From NCBI GenBank assembly GCA_016194635.1, contig JACQBC010000021.1, positions 119,002 to 183,001 of the forward strand: a stretch of 64,000 nucleotides of DNA, given 5' to 3'. The position numbers were made by a program, and so were the translations under genes. This stretch comes from Gammaproteobacteria bacterium. Its GTDB lineage: Bacteria; Pseudomonadota; Gammaproteobacteria; UBA6429; Thiohalophilaceae. Of this stretch, positions 28,362-37,824 are shown piece by piece; position 1 is the stretch's first letter; every line of letters starts with the position of its first letter. Under the pieces are notes generated by a model. It searched no databases. It saw only the letters and a list, made by a program, of their open reading frames with translations, and was not told where the DNA came from.

Positions 28362-29186
28362 ATGGATAGTGTTCTACTCGTAAAGGCCGTTATTTTGGGT
28401 ATCGTGGAAGGTATTACCGAGTTCCTGCCGATCTCGTCCACCGGACATTTGATCATCGTGGGTGATCTGCTTAATTACAATAATGCCCAGAGCAAGGTGT
28501 TCGAGATCGCAATCCAGCTCGCAGCGATCCTCGCTGTTTGTTGGGAATACCGCCGCCGGATCGGCGTTGCTATTTGCGGGCTCACGCATGACGCGACGCA
28601 GCAACGCTTTGCGTTATTAATCCTGATTGGATTTTTACCCGCGGCTGTATTGGGGGTGTTACTGCACCACACGATTAAAGCCTATTTATTCAACCCGATC
28701 ACCGTGGCCGCGGCGTTGATCGTTGGCGGCCTGGCGATTCTTTATATAGAGCGTCGCGCACGCCAGGCGCGCTTTACCACGGTAGAGTCCATGCCCTGGC
28801 GGCAGGCGTTATACATCGGCTTGGCGCAATCACTGGCCATGGTTCCGGGGGTATCACGCGCCGGCGCGACTATCCTGGGCGGCATGATCTTCGGCCTTTC
28901 GCGTAAGGCCGCGATCGAATTTTCGTTCTTTTTGGCCATCCCTACCATGTTCGGCGCGACGGTATACGATGTCTATAAAAACTGGTCGCTGTTGCAGATC
29001 GACGATTTAGCGGTGTTTATCGCCGGTTCCATCGCCGCGTTCATCGCCGCTATGATCACGGTCAAGGCGTTGTTGAAATTTATCGCCCAGCACAGCTTTG
29101 TCGCCTTCGCCTGGTATCGTCTAGTATTTGGTGGGTTGGTGCTGGCTACCTATTTTCTTGGGATTGTTGATTGGTCACATCCGTGA
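28362..29186 (+). CDS. uppP: undecaprenyl-diphosphatase UppP
   Basis: 274 residues with about eight membrane segments and both UppP/BacA signatures: [19 protein letters not shown] near the N-terminus and [14 protein letters not shown] in the middle. It removes a phosphate from undecaprenyl diphosphate to recycle the peptidoglycan carrier lipid and gives bacitracin tolerance. AATAGGTGGTGT before the ATG. Stands alone, convergent with the lysozyme-like gene. Confidence 0.93.
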   Translation: MDSVLLVKAVILGIVEGITEFLPISSTGHLIIVGDLLNYNNAQSKVFEIAIQLAAILAVCWEYRRRIGVAICGLTHDATQQRFALLILIGFLPAAVLGVLLHHTIKAYLFNPITVAAALIVGGLAILYIERRARQARFTTVESMPWRQALYIGLAQSLAMVPGVSRAGATILGGMIFGLSRKAAIEFSFFLAIPTMFGATVYDVYKNWSLLQIDDLAVFIAGSIAAFIAAMITVKALLKFIAQHSFVAFAWYRLVFGGLVLATYFLGIVDWSHP

Positions 29187-29214
29187 GTATTGTTGAGACT
29201 AAAGCTCAAAACAA

Positions 29215-29967
29215 TTATGGAGTGGTTATCGGCTCTTGCAACTGCTCCAAGGCCGCGGCGTCGCCGTTGAACACATTGAGATCGACCGGTCCTTGAATGC
29301 CTTTAATCCGGCCGCGATTGGCGTATTGCCAAAACAACCAACCGCTACGATCGCTAAAGCTGGGTTCAAAATAAATATCGCGTATCCATACAGGGTAATC
29401 GGTGATTTCACCCCGCAGATAATCCGCGTAAATTTCTTCGGTGACATAAAAAATCGGTTTGCGCCGGTAGACCTGTTCAACCTCGACGGCGAACTCGCGC
29501 AATTCCCTGAGCAACCCTTCGCGTTCGGGACGGGATTTACAATTTCCACCGTATTCAATATCGATCACCGGTGGCAACATTTTTTCCTCCACCGGAACGG
29601 TGGCGATAAAATTTTCCGCCTGTTGTTTACCTGCCTTGCAAAAGGTAAAAAAATGGTAAGCACCGCGCGCCAAGCCATAACGGTAGGCATTGTCCCAGTT
29701 GGTTTTAAAACGCCGATCTTTGTGGTCGCCGCCTTCGGTGGCTTTGATGAAAATAAAATGCGCGTGTTCCGCGGGCAAAGCGTTCCAATCGATTTTACCC
29801 TGATGATGCGATACATCAATGCCGCGTAGCGGGAAACGTTTGGTGTCGGGATAATTAAACCGCACCAGACCGATATCATAACCATAACGCAATCCATAGC
29901 CGATGCCGGCCGCGCTTATCACTAGCAACACCAGGAGGATCATTCTGCGGGTTCTGCGCCGCATCAC
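29215..29967 (-). CDS. GH25 family lysozyme-like protein
   Basis: 250 residues with an N-terminal membrane segment (MILLVLLVISAAGIGYGL), so anchored or secreted. The GH25 barrel shows RGIDVSHHQGKIDW, FIFIKATEGGDHKDRRF, GAYHFFTFCKAGKQQAENF, the acidic pair in PPVIDIEYGG and FWQYANRGRIKGIQGPVDLN. The family cleaves the MurNAc-GlcNAc bond of peptidoglycan. Placed beside uppP, but on the opposite strand. Confidence 0.88.
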   Translation of the reverse strand: MMRRRTRRMILLVLLVISAAGIGYGLRYGYDIGLVRFNYPDTKRFPLRGIDVSHHQGKIDWNALPAEHAHFIFIKATEGGDHKDRRFKTNWDNAYRYGLARGAYHFFTFCKAGKQQAENFIATVPVEEKMLPPVIDIEYGGNCKSRPEREGLLRELREFAVEVEQVYRRKPIFYVTEEIYADYLRGEITDYPVWIRDIYFEPSFSDRSGWLFWQYANRGRIKGIQGPVDLNVFNGDAAALEQLQEPITTP

Positions 29968-30055
29968 CCCATCCCTGCCTGTGGATACTTTAACTCCGTC
30001 ATATGAATATCATACCAGGGAAAGGTGCTGTTGTCGGCCTGCCAGCCAGGTTGGA

Positions 30056-31033
30056 TTATGCGGGGGTGTTTGCAATCATGATCGCCCGCGTTGGTGCCGG
30101 GTAACCCTCAATCGTACGCGTGTTGTCATTGGGATCAAGAAAATCCGCCAGCGAATGATACTGCATCCACGCGGTGCGGCGCTGTTCGGCTAGCGTAGTA
30201 ATACTGACATCCACGCACCGAATATGCTGATAACCCGCCTCGCTCAACCAGCGGGTTAATCGCGCAACACTGGGGATCGCCCATACATTCGGCATCCGCG
30301 CGTAGCGATCCTTTGGAACCAATACTTCATCACCGGCCACGTCGATAACCAAGGTTTCCAATACCAACTCCCCACCGGGACGCAGCCAGCCTGCGAGTTC
30401 ATTGAGGTGATCGCTGGGTTGACGTTGATGGTATAACAAGCCCATGGAAAACACGGTATCAAATAATGATAGCCGTGTGGGCATGTCGCTGGTCGCAAGC
30501 GGCAACACATGGACGCGCGAGTCGTTAATATAGTTTTGCAATACTTGGTACTGTAGCATCGACAGCACCATGGGCTCAATCCCGACCACCCGTTTAGCCC
30601 CCGCGCCGGCCATGCGCCAGGCATGGTAGCCGCTACCACAACCTACGTCTAGCACAACCCGGTCACTCAAGGGCGTGATATGATGCTTGAGGCGATCCCA
30701 TTTCCAATCCGAACGCCATTCGGTATCTATCCTGACACCAAATAACTCGAACGGTCCTTTACGCCAGGGATGGAATAGGCGCAACTGGGCGGCTAATTGC
30801 TCGCGTTGCGCGCCGCTGATTTGATCCGCGCTGCCCACCCGCACCGCGGCCGAGGTTAAATCCACACTGATAGGAACCATCACCGGTAGTGCGTTCAACG
30901 CGGCCTGCCATTTAGCGAAGTCGCCATGCACGCGGGGATCGGTGCGTTGCCCGAGCAACCCTTGGATCTGCTCCGCCCACGGGGCATGTTGCTGTTGTGA
31001 CAACCAGGTGAACAACGGGCTGTAATCGATCAT
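30056..31033 (-). CDS. cmoB: tRNA U34 carboxymethyltransferase CmoB
   Basis: 325 residues. The C-terminal two thirds contain LDVGCGSGYHAWRMAGAGA, FSMGLLYHQRQPSDHLNEL and VLETLVIDVAGDEVLVP, all typical of CmoB. With carboxy-SAM from CmoA it forms cmo5U at position 34 of tRNA. Overlaps the cmoA stop by 4 bases, showing translational coupling. Confidence 0.95.
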   Translation of the reverse strand: MIDYSPLFTWLSQQQHAPWAEQIQGLLGQRTDPRVHGDFAKWQAALNALPVMVPISVDLTSAAVRVGSADQISGAQREQLAAQLRLFHPWRKGPFELFGVRIDTEWRSDWKWDRLKHHITPLSDRVVLDVGCGSGYHAWRMAGAGAKRVVGIEPMVLSMLQYQVLQNYINDSRVHVLPLATSDMPTRLSLFDTVFSMGLLYHQRQPSDHLNELAGWLRPGGELVLETLVIDVAGDEVLVPKDRYARMPNVWAIPSVARLTRWLSEAGYQHIRCVDVSITTLAEQRRTAWMQYHSLADFLDPNDNTRTIEGYPAPTRAIMIANTPA

Positions 31034-31764
31034 TTAATCGCGGCAAATGAAATAAAATTCAACGCCTGAAACCACCGGTAAACCTGCTGAAAGCCGGCCT
31101 GTTGCAGGCGCTGCCGGTGTTGCGCCGGGGTTTCCGGAATCAAGATCTTTTCCAAGGCGCTGCGTTTTTGGCTGATCTCCAGTTCACTATAGCCATTGGC
31201 TTTTTTGAACGCCAGGTGAAGATCTTCTTCAAACCGTTGGCCGAGAGGATCCTCCAAGAGGATCTTCTCCGATAACACCAATACCCCGCCGGGGTTTAAA
31301 CCCGCGTAAATTTTCCGTAAGAAGCGGCTGCGTTCGCCCGGCGCAATAAATTGCAAGGTAAAATTCAAGACTACCAGCGAGGCATTCTCGATACCGACCT
31401 GTTGAATATCCGCGCATACCACCTCCACCGGCGTGGTTGCTGCATGGTGTTGCAGATTGGCCCGGCACACTTCCACCATCGAAGTTGAATTGTCAATCGC
31501 GTAGATACGACAGCCGGGTTGGCTTATCCGCCGGCGCAGCGCCAAGGTCGCCGCGCCGGTGGAACAACCTAAATCGTATAGATTGGTATTGGCTTGTGCG
31601 TATTCTTGCGCGAATAATCCCAACAGGGTAAGGATCGATTCATAACCAGGAACCGAGCGCCGGATCATATCCGGGAACACCCGCGCCACCTGTTCATCGA
31701 ATACAAAATCCACGATCATATCGCGTGGCATATCAAACAAACGATCGCGCGGAGGTTCTGCCAT
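31030..31764 (-). CDS. cmoA: carboxy-SAM synthase CmoA
   Basis: 244 residues from ATG 31764. A longer frame to 31800 would overlap the MidA-family gene. Starts MAEPPRDRLFDMPRDMIVDF, then VFPDMIRRSVPGYESIL, LYDLGCSTGAATLALRR and NLQHHAATTPVEVVCADIQ. Makes carboxy-SAM from SAM and prephenate. Third-last gene of the midA-cmoA-cmoB run. Confidence 0.95.
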   Translation of the reverse strand: MAEPPRDRLFDMPRDMIVDFVFDEQVARVFPDMIRRSVPGYESILTLLGLFAQEYAQANTNLYDLGCSTGAATLALRRRISQPGCRIYAIDNSTSMVEVCRANLQHHAATTPVEVVCADIQQVGIENASLVVLNFTLQFIAPGERSRFLRKIYAGLNPGGVLVLSEKILLEDPLGQRFEEDLHLAFKKANGYSELEISQKRSALEKILIPETPAQHRQRLQQAGFQQVYRWFQALNFISFAAIK

Positions 31765-31765
31765 C

Positions 31766-32971
31766 TTACTCCAACTCCATCGCACGATTACGAAACCCAA
31801 ACCCGGGCAAAGGTTGCGGCATTGATTTACTCAAGGCCAGCACCTTGAAGGACTCGCCCATTTCATGCGGCAAGGTTAAACGTTTAATCTGGTTAACCAG
31901 CGCCAACTGTTGGACTGGATCGTTGGTAGGGTATTTTCCCGGCATCTCCAGGATGCCGAGGTCGAGTAAAAAATGCGCTTGGGTAGTGAACCCCGCCAGT
32001 TGCAATCCAGCGCCCCGTCCCGCCTCGGCCAGCGCGGTGAAATCGACAAAGGCGGTGATATCCTGCAAGCCGGGGAGATTCAAGGGCTGGTAATTAACCG
32101 TGTGTTGATAATGACACTGCAGCGTACCGTTATGACGTTGCGGGTGATAATACACGCCGCGCGGGTAACCATAGTCGATCAGCAGCAGCACCCCGCGTTG
32201 CAAACCCGCCGCTGTCGCGCCCAGCCAATCCTCGGCAGTAAAATTCACCTCGGAAACATACCCGTTTGATAATGGCGCATGGCATTGGGATTGAATCGTC
32301 GCCAGCCGTTCACATAAACGCGGGTCGCTGCAGGCTTGGGCTTCCAGCACCAGCCTATCGTCCCGCAAGACCACCCCCTGTTCCATTACGTGATCGGCGC
32401 GATACTCAAAACGCCTCACCGGCAAGGCATCGAGTAATTCATTCGCAATCACGATACCCTCGAACCCGTCGGGCACCCCCTCGCACCATTGCACGCGTTC
32501 TACAAGATGCCCTGCCTGTTCAGCCAGGTAGCGGCGTTGTTGTTCCCGCAGCGCTGCACTGATCTCACTAATATAATAACGCCGCGGTAAACACCCCAGG
32601 GCTTCCAGGCTACGCAACAAGTGCAGCGTCATCTGGCCGCGACCGCCGCCGACTTCGCAAATTGCCGCGGCGTCCGACAGGTTAGGCAAAATAGCCGCGC
32701 AAAAACGCCCCAGGCAGTGGCTAAAGAGCGGTGCGATTTCTGGCGCGGTAATAAAATCACCGCCGCGGCCAAAAATGTGATCGGCCGCGGTGTAATACCC
32801 CACCGCGGGGGCGTATAACAGCTGTTGCATACATTCATCAAAGCGCAACCATCCCCCCGCTTGTTTAATCCGCTGACGGATCAAGGATTGTAATTGTTGA
32901 CTACGCGCACGCTGCGCCGTCGAGGGTGCGGGCGAGGCAGGTTCGGTAACGGATGAACGGCGTTGCGTCAT
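31766..32971 (-). CDS. MidA/NDUFAF7-family methyltransferase
   Basis: 401 residues. FDECMQQLLYAPAVGYYTA, GRGGDFITAPEIAPLFSHCLGR, ICEVGGGRGQMTLHLLRSLE and GIVIANELLDALPVRRFEY match the SAM-dependent arginine methyltransferase family of mitochondrial NDUFAF7 (DUF185). The bacterial target is not established. Its stop abuts the cmoA start, so it leads the cmo operon. Confidence 0.85.
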   Translation of the reverse strand: MTQRRSSVTEPASPAPSTAQRARSQQLQSLIRQRIKQAGGWLRFDECMQQLLYAPAVGYYTAADHIFGRGGDFITAPEIAPLFSHCLGRFCAAILPNLSDAAAICEVGGGRGQMTLHLLRSLEALGCLPRRYYISEISAALREQQRRYLAEQAGHLVERVQWCEGVPDGFEGIVIANELLDALPVRRFEYRADHVMEQGVVLRDDRLVLEAQACSDPRLCERLATIQSQCHAPLSNGYVSEVNFTAEDWLGATAAGLQRGVLLLIDYGYPRGVYYHPQRHNGTLQCHYQHTVNYQPLNLPGLQDITAFVDFTALAEAGRGAGLQLAGFTTQAHFLLDLGILEMPGKYPTNDPVQQLALVNQIKRLTLPHEMGESFKVLALSKSMPQPLPGFGFRNRAMELE

Positions 32972-33039
32972 ACAAACAGTGGGTTTGTGGTTTAAAATGG
33001 GTTACAGTTTAACTTTAAGTCAGGATTCAAGCATACCAT

Positions 33040-33774
33040 ATGACGAGCAACAAGGTTGTCCTCATCACCGGCGCGGCGCATCGAATCGGCGCACAGACCG
33101 CCCGCCAGCTGCATGCGGCCGGGATGAACATTGTCTTGCATTACCGTGGCTCGCGCAGCGCCGCCCAACAATTACAAAAAGAACTGCTTGCGCAACGCGC
33201 CGACTCGGTCGTATTGGCGCAGGCCGATCTACAATCGGTACAGGCCATGCCCGTCTTGGTACAACAAGCCTTTGAGTCCTGGCAACGCTTGGACGTGGTG
33301 ATCAACAATGCTTCCAATTTTTATGCCACGGCGATCGGCAGTGTTAACGAACAAACCTGGGATGATCTGCTCGGCACCAATCTCAAAGCCCCGTTCTTCC
33401 TGGCCCAAGCCGCCGCTCCGTATTTACAAAACAGCAAAGGCTGTATTATTAACATCGCCGATATCCACGCCGACCGTCCACTAAAAGGTTATCCACTGTA
33501 CTGTATGTCTAAAGCCGGGCTGGTGATGCTGACCAAGGCCCTGGCCGGTGAACTCGGACCCAACATCCGCGTCAACGCCGTGGCCCCGGGGGCCATCCTC
33601 TGGCCGGAACCGATGGACGAGGTTACCAAACAACGTATCTTGAATAAGAATTTTTTAAAACGCAAAGGCGAACCCGACGACATCGCACGGGCGATTTTGT
33701 TTTTGATCAACGATGCGCCTTACATCACCGGGCAAGTGCTTACGGTGGATGGGGGAAGATCATTAAATAGCTAA
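33040..33774 (+). CDS. pteridine reductase-like short-chain dehydrogenase
   Basis: 244 residues. SDR fold with the unusual cofactor motif TGAAHRIGAQTA (arginine in place of one glycine), as in pteridine reductases and FolM, NNASNFY, active-site YCMSKAG, and the C-terminal ITGQVLTVDGG. Reduces pterins or dihydrofolate with NADPH. Location between the cmo operon and folK/folB supports a folate role but it is divergent from folK. Confidence 0.85.
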   Translation: MTSNKVVLITGAAHRIGAQTARQLHAAGMNIVLHYRGSRSAAQQLQKELLAQRADSVVLAQADLQSVQAMPVLVQQAFESWQRLDVVINNASNFYATAIGSVNEQTWDDLLGTNLKAPFFLAQAAAPYLQNSKGCIINIADIHADRPLKGYPLYCMSKAGLVMLTKALAGELGPNIRVNAVAPGAILWPEPMDEVTKQRILNKNFLKRKGEPDDIARAILFLINDAPYITGQVLTVDGGRSLNS

Positions 33775-33832
33775 GACCAAAGTGGCGAGCAACCTGCGGG
33801 TAACCTACTCCACAGCACGACGCTACTCCGGA

Positions 33833-34324
33833 TCAATCGCTCTCCTGCTCCCAAAGTTGTAACGGCTGCGCTGTCTGCGGAAATTCCTCCCATAATTGCC
33901 GCATGGATTTTTTCAGCAGCGGATGCAGCAGATCCGGGGCAAGATCCATCAGGGGTTTTAACACAAAGGCGTGGGCGGTGATTTCAGGACGCGGGATCTG
34001 AATACTTGTATCATTCAATACCCGATCCGCATACAGCAATAAATCCAGATCGAGTGTCCGCGAGACAAATTTCTCAGCGTCACGGTGGCGGCCGTTGTCA
34101 TCCTCGATACGCCGCAATAAAGATCGAACCGCCTCGACGCTGTGACGGGTTTGCGCCCGCACCACCAAATTCAGAAAATCCGCTCCCTCAAACCCAAACG
34201 CCGGACTACGATACACCGGTGAACACTGTAAGGTCCCCAAGGCATCGCGCAAACTCGCGATGGCGGCACGAATATGCGCTTCCGGCTCGATGTTAGTCCC
34301 GATACTGATAAAAATAGCCACCAT
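33833..34324 (-). CDS. folK: HPPK, 6-hydroxymethyl-dihydropterin pyrophosphokinase
   Basis: 163 residues from ATG 34324; a longer frame adds 21 residues overlapping folB. IFISIGTNIEPEAHI, VYRSPAFGFEGADFLNLVV, ligand-binding RTLDLDLLLYAD and IPRPEITAHAFVLKPLMDLAP are diagnostic. Transfers pyrophosphate from ATP to 6-hydroxymethyl-dihydropterin in folate synthesis. It follows folB by 13 bases on the same strand, so the two are one unit. Confidence 0.93.
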   Translation of the reverse strand: MVAIFISIGTNIEPEAHIRAAIASLRDALGTLQCSPVYRSPAFGFEGADFLNLVVRAQTRHSVEAVRSLLRRIEDDNGRHRDAEKFVSRTLDLDLLLYADRVLNDTSIQIPRPEITAHAFVLKPLMDLAPDLLHPLLKKSMRQLWEEFPQTAQPLQLWEQESD

Positions 34325-34337
34325 ACAAGGGTAAGAA

Positions 34338-34697
34338 TTATTCGGCGCGATGCCCGCGTTCAATAACGATGCCCACGCCCTTGGCATTACGTACTGCGCC
34401 GATTTTATTGACGCGTAACCGCAACCACGCCACCGGGAACTCCTGCAAGATTACCTGCGCCACCTGTTCGGCGAGGGTCTCGACCAGTTGAAATTGACTG
34501 GTTTCGACAAAGGCGATCACCCGTTTGGCCACGGCTTTATAATTCAAGGTGTCATCGATCGCATCACTGGCGGCCGCTTGGCGGATATCCGCCCCCAGTT
34601 CAAGATCGAAGATCACCGTCTGTTTGACGCGGCGTTCCCATTCGTACACACCGATCACCGTCTCGATGCGTAACTCACTGATAAAGATAATGTCCAT
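34338..34697 (-). CDS. folB: dihydroneopterin aldolase
   Basis: 119 residues. MDIIFISELRIETVIGVYEWERR, DDTLNYKAVAKRVIAF and QLVETLAEQVAQVIL are the FolB signature, with the conserved glutamate near residue 21 and a lysine further on. Makes 6-hydroxymethyl-dihydropterin, the FolK substrate. Divergent from plsY over a short gap. Confidence 0.93.
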   Translation of the reverse strand: MDIIFISELRIETVIGVYEWERRVKQTVIFDLELGADIRQAAASDAIDDTLNYKAVAKRVIAFVETSQFQLVETLAEQVAQVILQEFPVAWLRLRVNKIGAVRNAKGVGIVIERGHRAE

Positions 34698-34776
34698 GGT
34701 ATGGCCTCAGGCATTTAGCAGGGCGACTATAACAAAAAATCTGACTATAATGCGCCAATCCAAAATCCGAGCCCCC

Positions 34777-35388
34777 ATGAACCCAACGATTGCCGAATTT
34801 TTGTTAATCCCCAGCGCCTACCTGTTGGGCTCCGTATCGAGCGCGATTATTGTCTGTAAACTCATGCAGCTGCCCGACCCGCGCACCCAGGGCTCAGGTA
34901 ACCCCGGCGCCACCAACGTGTTGCGCTTCGGCGGCAAAAAAGCCGCGGCGATTACCTTGACGGGTGATGTGTTAAAGGGATTTATTCCCGCGTTGCTGGC
35001 GATGTTGTTGAATTTCCCCGCCGCCGTTCTCGCCTTGGTGGGGCTGGCGGCATTCGTGGGGCATTTGTACCCGGTATTTTTTCGCTTCACCGGCGGCAAG
35101 GGGGTGGCGACCCTGTTGGGTGTGTTATTCGGTTGGCACTGGGCCGTTGGCGCTGCCACCGGCGTGACCTGGTTGTTGATCGCCAAGGTTTTTAAAATAT
35201 CATCCGTGGCCGGATTGATCGCAGCGTTGTTAGCGCCGTTTTACGTCTGGCTGTTACTGGGGCCACACCCGAGTATTATTGGTGTTACCTTTCTGATGAC
35301 GATCCTGTTGTACTGGCGTCACCGGCAAAATATTCAGCAACTCTTCACGGGCAAGGAAGGGAAAATTGGCAAGTCCTCGGATCACTGA
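34777..35388 (+). CDS. plsY: acyl phosphate:glycerol-3-phosphate acyltransferase PlsY
   Basis: 203 residues from ATG 34777; an open frame extends upstream into folB on the other strand and is not coding. Five to seven membrane segments with motif 1 GSGNPGATNVLR, the FTGGKGVATLLGVL motif 2 and a third glycine-containing motif. Acylates glycerol-3-phosphate at the start of phospholipid synthesis. Divergent from folB, a common proteobacterial arrangement. Confidence 0.93.
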   Translation: MNPTIAEFLLIPSAYLLGSVSSAIIVCKLMQLPDPRTQGSGNPGATNVLRFGGKKAAAITLTGDVLKGFIPALLAMLLNFPAAVLALVGLAAFVGHLYPVFFRFTGGKGVATLLGVLFGWHWAVGAATGVTWLLIAKVFKISSVAGLIAALLAPFYVWLLLGPHPSIIGVTFLMTILLYWRHRQNIQQLFTGKEGKIGKSSDH

Positions 35389-35626
35389 GCCTTGGGTGTG
35401 TCACACTGTGTAAAATCCTAACCCGTTAGCCTTCGAGGTGCTCATCAGAGTGAATCTTGGGTAGTAAAAATATTTTGCAGCCACGCACCAGATCTGACTG
35501 AATCATCCAAATTATCAACAGGTTAATTCCTTTCCCACACTAAAATAGGGTTCAAGTCCTTAATAATTACTGCCGATACCCTGCGCTAGACTATCGACGT
35601 GTCGAAATAGGTATGTGCGCAACCCT

Positions 35627-36982
35627 ATGGATTTCCAAAAAATAAACCTAGAGCGGGTGCTCACTGGCTTCCGTTTTGGGGTGCGCCACCGACTCATATT
35701 GGTTCTGCTCAGCGGTTTGCTTATCAGCCTTACGCTGAGCAGCTGGTTAATTTTGCGGGAGCAATCCCGTCAAATCGATGTCGAGATTACCCGCCACGGC
35801 ACCCAACTGGCGCGGATCTTGGCCCGTTCGCTGGCCAACAGTGTGGTGGGTTATGACTACCACGGAATTCAGTTATTTTTAGATGATACCGTGCGCATCC
35901 CGCAAGTCAGCTACCTCAAGGTATTTAGCGTCAAAGGCAACGCCATGGCGGTCGCCCAGCAACTCGATATCAACCCGGCGTCACTGCGCACCTTTGAAGA
36001 GCCGATCGATATCAACGGCAAGGTGATCGGCAAGCTATTGGTCGGTATTAACATCGATCCGATTGTGACGCAAATCGAAACCCAAAAATCACAACTTATC
36101 ACGCGCGAAATCACCGTGGTTGTTTTTATCCTAGTGCTGGTCTACATCGCGTTATCTTTTTTAATCGTCCGTCCGTTGCGAATTATCGCCACCACCCTGC
36201 TGCATAACGCCAGTAATCAAGGCGTACTGCCGGAGGCTATTCCGCTTGAGCGACACGATGAATTCGGTGATATCGCGCGTAAATTTAACCTGATGCGCGA
36301 CCACCTTAACGAGGCCAATCGCGCCCTGCAAGGTAAGGTCGAAGTCGCCGACAGTAAATTACGCGAAGTTAATTCCCACTTGATGAACAAATCCCATGAA
36401 CTGGAAAAAATGAATGTCATCTTACAAACCCAGGCGGTTACCGACCCGCTCACCGGCTTGTATAACCGCCGTGAGTTTCAGGTGTTGATGAGTAACCAAA
36501 TCCCCGCCCTCATTAGCCAGGGTGAACACATCGGCTTTCTACTCATCGACATCGATTATTTTAAACGCATCAACGACCAGCACGGCCACGACGTGGGTGA
36601 CTATGTGTTGCGCGAGGTGGCCGAGCGGATGGGTAAAATCACCCGCAAGTCCGACATCATCTGCCGGATCGGTGGCGAGGAATTTTTTGTGCTGTGCCGC
36701 AGCGTGGGCGCAGTGGACGCGCATAACATCGGCGAGAAAATTCGTGAGGTCGTGCAAGAAAAACCCCTGATTGCCAATGGCATGCATATCTATGTTACCG
36801 TCAGTATTGGGATCGCAACCAACCATCAGGCCAATAATGTTGTGCCGATTAAAAGCCAAAACGCTAATGTTATGTATCGGCAAGCCGATATGGCTCTGTA
36901 TCACAGCAAAACCACGGGGCGCAACCGCGTCACCTGTTTCGCGCAACTGCCGCATGATGAAATGCGTAAACTCTCGGTGTAA
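35627..36982 (+). CDS. membrane-anchored diguanylate cyclase with HAMP domain
   Basis: About 451 residues from ATG 35627 (GTG 35615 would add four). Membrane segments near residues 22-45 and 165-185 bracket a periplasmic sensor domain of about 120 residues, followed by a HAMP-like linker (RPLRIIATTLL), a coiled coil and a GGDEF domain with RIGGEEFFVL and the inhibitory motif RKSD upstream. Makes cyclic di-GMP in response to a periplasmic signal. The PhnD-like gene starts 2 bases after its stop. Confidence 0.9.
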   Translation: MDFQKINLERVLTGFRFGVRHRLILVLLSGLLISLTLSSWLILREQSRQIDVEITRHGTQLARILARSLANSVVGYDYHGIQLFLDDTVRIPQVSYLKVFSVKGNAMAVAQQLDINPASLRTFEEPIDINGKVIGKLLVGINIDPIVTQIETQKSQLITREITVVVFILVLVYIALSFLIVRPLRIIATTLLHNASNQGVLPEAIPLERHDEFGDIARKFNLMRDHLNEANRALQGKVEVADSKLREVNSHLMNKSHELEKMNVILQTQAVTDPLTGLYNRREFQVLMSNQIPALISQGEHIGFLLIDIDYFKRINDQHGHDVGDYVLREVAERMGKITRKSDIICRIGGEEFFVLCRSVGAVDAHNIGEKIREVVQEKPLIANGMHIYVTVSIGIATNHQANNVVPIKSQNANVMYRQADMALYHSKTTGRNRVTCFAQLPHDEMRKLSV

Positions 36983-36984
36983 CG

Positions 36985-37824
36985 ATGCATCCTGTTAGAC
37001 TCTTAATAGTACTGTGTTGCGGCTTGTTTTATACCTATGCCTGTGCCGGCAACACGGAAGAACTGCGCATGGGTTCGGTGGCCAACGATATCCCCACAGT
37101 GATGCATCAGCGCCTACAGCCCCTGGCCGAGTATCTTAGTCAAGAACTGCACCAGCCCGTGGTATTGCAACTCTCCTCCGACATGGCCTCTGCGATTAAA
37201 GAAATCGTCAATCAACACGTACAGATTTCCTACCTCACGCCCGTGGCGTATTTGCAAGCGCACCAGTTAGGCCAGGCCCGCTTGGTGGCGAAATGTGTCA
37301 CCGATGGTAAATCGTCGTTTCAATTAATGATCGTGGTAAGACAAGATAGCCCGATAAAACAGCTCAACGAGTTGGCCGGCAAGAGCTTTGCCTTCGGCGA
37401 TCCGGCCGCAAAACTGCAAAAATCGGTGGTGGCGCTGTCGGGAGTGAAGATCGATAAATTCTCGGAAATACGTTACTTGGGACATTACGACAATATTGCG
37501 CGCGGGGTGCTGAGCGGTGATTTTGACGCCGGCATTCTTAAAGATACCGATGCCATCAAATGGGAAGGTAAAGGTTTGCGGATTATCTATTCCTCTCCGG
37601 CATTGCCGCCGTATAACATCGTCGTCAATCGTGAGGTCAGCGAGGCATTGAGCGCGCAGATCAAAGCGGCCTTTTTGAAATTGGACCGCAACAATCCCCA
37701 CCACATGACCGTCATTCAATCGCTCGACAAGGAATACACCGGCTTTGCCCCGACCAGCGACGCCGAATACGACATCATCCGTAAAATGATCAAGCTGGTT
37801 GATACACCGCGCCCCAGCCCCTAA
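36985..37824 (+). CDS. PhnD-like periplasmic binding protein
   Basis: 279 residues with a signal peptide (cleavage near CAG-NT). [34 protein letters not shown] and the phosphonate-binding core ([11 protein letters not shown]) place it in the PhnD/phosphite-binding family. The start lies 2 bases after the cyclase stop. No ABC permease or ATPase gene accompanies it, so it may feed the cyclase sensor domain rather than a transporter. Confidence 0.82.
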   Translation: MHPVRLLIVLCCGLFYTYACAGNTEELRMGSVANDIPTVMHQRLQPLAEYLSQELHQPVVLQLSSDMASAIKEIVNQHVQISYLTPVAYLQAHQLGQARLVAKCVTDGKSSFQLMIVVRQDSPIKQLNELAGKSFAFGDPAAKLQKSVVALSGVKIDKFSEIRYLGHYDNIARGVLSGDFDAGILKDTDAIKWEGKGLRIIYSSPALPPYNIVVNREVSEALSAQIKAAFLKLDRNNPHHMTVIQSLDKEYTGFAPTSDAEYDIIRKMIKLVDTPRPSP

